From Thermoproteota archaeon (GTDB lineage Archaea > Thermoproteota > Thermoprotei_A > EX4484-217-1 > JAPDJV01): 32,113 nucleotides of DNA. Of the stretch, positions 31,778 through 32,113 are shown in pieces; position 1 is the first letter of the stretch; the number at the start of each line of letters is the position of its first letter. The stretch covers positions 1 to 32,113 of the forward strand of contig JAPDJV010000022.1 of the NCBI GenBank assembly GCA_029258925.1, in the 5' to 3' direction. Position numbers and translations under genes: made by a program. The notes beneath the pieces were generated by a model that ran no database searches, was not told the DNA's origin, and worked only from the letters and a program-made list of their open reading frames with translations.

Positions 31778-31939
31778 AGCTATGGATAACGATACGTATT
31801 CTTCACTAGATTTGAACGCTATAGGGTGCATCTTCCTAACCCCGTAAGCCAGATACCCCACAGAGATTCTAGGGTCATAGGCACTCATGACAACCCTCCC
31901 ATCGCCCGTAAACCGCTTTAAAGCGATAACCAAAGTCAC
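31754..31939 (-). pseudogene. Truncated proteasome-like Ntn-hydrolase gene
   Basis: A 61-codon frame MTLVIALKRFTGDGRVVMSA, YDPRISVGYLAYGVRKMHPI, AFKSSEEYVSLSIAGEF. The pattern MTLVIALK-x-DGxVVxASDxR...YxxRKxxPI...YVxLxIAG is the N-terminal part of the proteasome-like proteins of Crenarchaeota, which are normally some 200 residues or more. Here it ends at the repeat junction after GILS. The expected S/T-x-D pair is mutated (SAYDPR). Cut off by rearrangement with the Argonaute relic. An AATTATAC-like TATA box near 31963-31975 suggests it may still be transcribed. Confidence 0.6.
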
Positions 31940-32021
31940 GCTTTATCACTCTTAACCAGGTAAGTATAATTCTTCCTTGTTAATCAATATATTTTAAGGA
32001 TAATTCCTCGGGGATCCTATC

Positions 32022-32113
32022 ATGCTTGAGGAAAATATCAAGTACTTTGAGGAGGACTCCTGGAAAAGATACTTCGCTGTAGACCTGGCAGAATTACACG
32101 GTGCTGTTAATGG
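32022..32113 (+). CDS. Start of a gene leaving the window
   Basis: An ATG at 32022 opens MLEENIKYFEEDSWKRYFAV, DLAELHGAVN and runs to the edge without a stop. A TATA-like ATATATTTTAAGG at about 31987-31999 and a GGGGATC element 6 bases before the ATG support the start. Thirty residues are too few to name the family. Confidence 0.6.
   Translation, partial: MLEENIKYFEEDSWKRYFAVDLAELHGAVN

Noticed and set aside
1-32113. CRISPR arrays, intact transposases or integrases
   Set aside because: No regularly spaced repeats were seen, and no DDE, serine, tyrosine or TnpB-type motifs were recognised; the cas4 relic and tRNA-like repeats are only indirect signs.

Overview
The window looks like chromosomal DNA of a hyperthermophilic crenarchaeon (Thermoproteota, class Thermoprotei). 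The signs are heavy AGA/AGG/ATA codon use, TATA-box promoters with short or absent leaders, GTG and TTG starts, and families typical of that group: many VapBC pairs, HEPN-nucleotidyltransferase pairs, PaREP1-type proteins, DUF5678 with a retropepsin-like partner, and a proteasome-like Ntn hydrolase. The genus cannot be fixed from the sequence. I see no CRISPR array, no intact transposase or integrase, and no rRNA.

The region is an accessory island in which intact small operons alternate with decayed genes. From left to right: a frameshifted GMC/FAD oxidoreductase (81-1370); a HEPN relic (2045-2372); a VapBC pair with a palindromic operator (2611-3296); a PaREP1-like relic; a PD-(D/E)XK restriction-type nuclease (3934-4785); about 1.1 kb of relics; a HAD hydrolase (5917-6621); an AbrB/PIN pair (6821-7529); a membrane-anchored methyltransferase (7970-8629); a second RHH/PIN pair (8877-9544); a frameshifted GNAT acetyltransferase; an unrecognised 127-residue protein; a HepT/MntA-like pair (11296-12166); a shortened retropepsin-like gene; and a second HEPN/nucleotidyltransferase pair (13486-14365).

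The central part holds an iron-sulfur flavoprotein (14514-15098), a small two-helix membrane protein, and a divergent cluster of a membrane-anchored C39/BtrH-like putative cysteine peptidase and an ABC ATPase plus permease (15728-18656). This cluster could be a peptide-processing/export or immunity system. It is followed by a dead AbrB/PIN pair beside a living DUF104/PIN pair (19060-20539), and then a DUF5678/retropepsin unit flanked by two diverged tRNA-3'-half-like repeats (20720-21676).

The right part has a class II glutamine amidotransferase with a winged-helix tail (21937-23019). Next come an overlapping minus-strand cluster of membrane protein, PaREP1, nucleotidyltransferase and HEPN (23157-24751), an AAA ATPase with a small partner (24946-26359), and a split OLD-like pair of ATPase and TOPRIM nuclease (26791-28600). 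Then follow a clear cas4 relic (28948-29477), another VapBC pair (29653-30350), a relic Argonaute/PIWI gene (30929-31757) that abuts a truncated proteasome-like gene, and the start of a gene leaving the window.

Most intact systems appear to be RNA-targeting toxins with their antitoxins, or nucleases. The relics include at least two well-known defence proteins (Cas4 and Argonaute). The simplest reading is a defence/toxin-antitoxin island with rapid gene gain and decay. Several genes carry only one frame change (GNAT, retropepsin), so sequencing error must be excluded for those.
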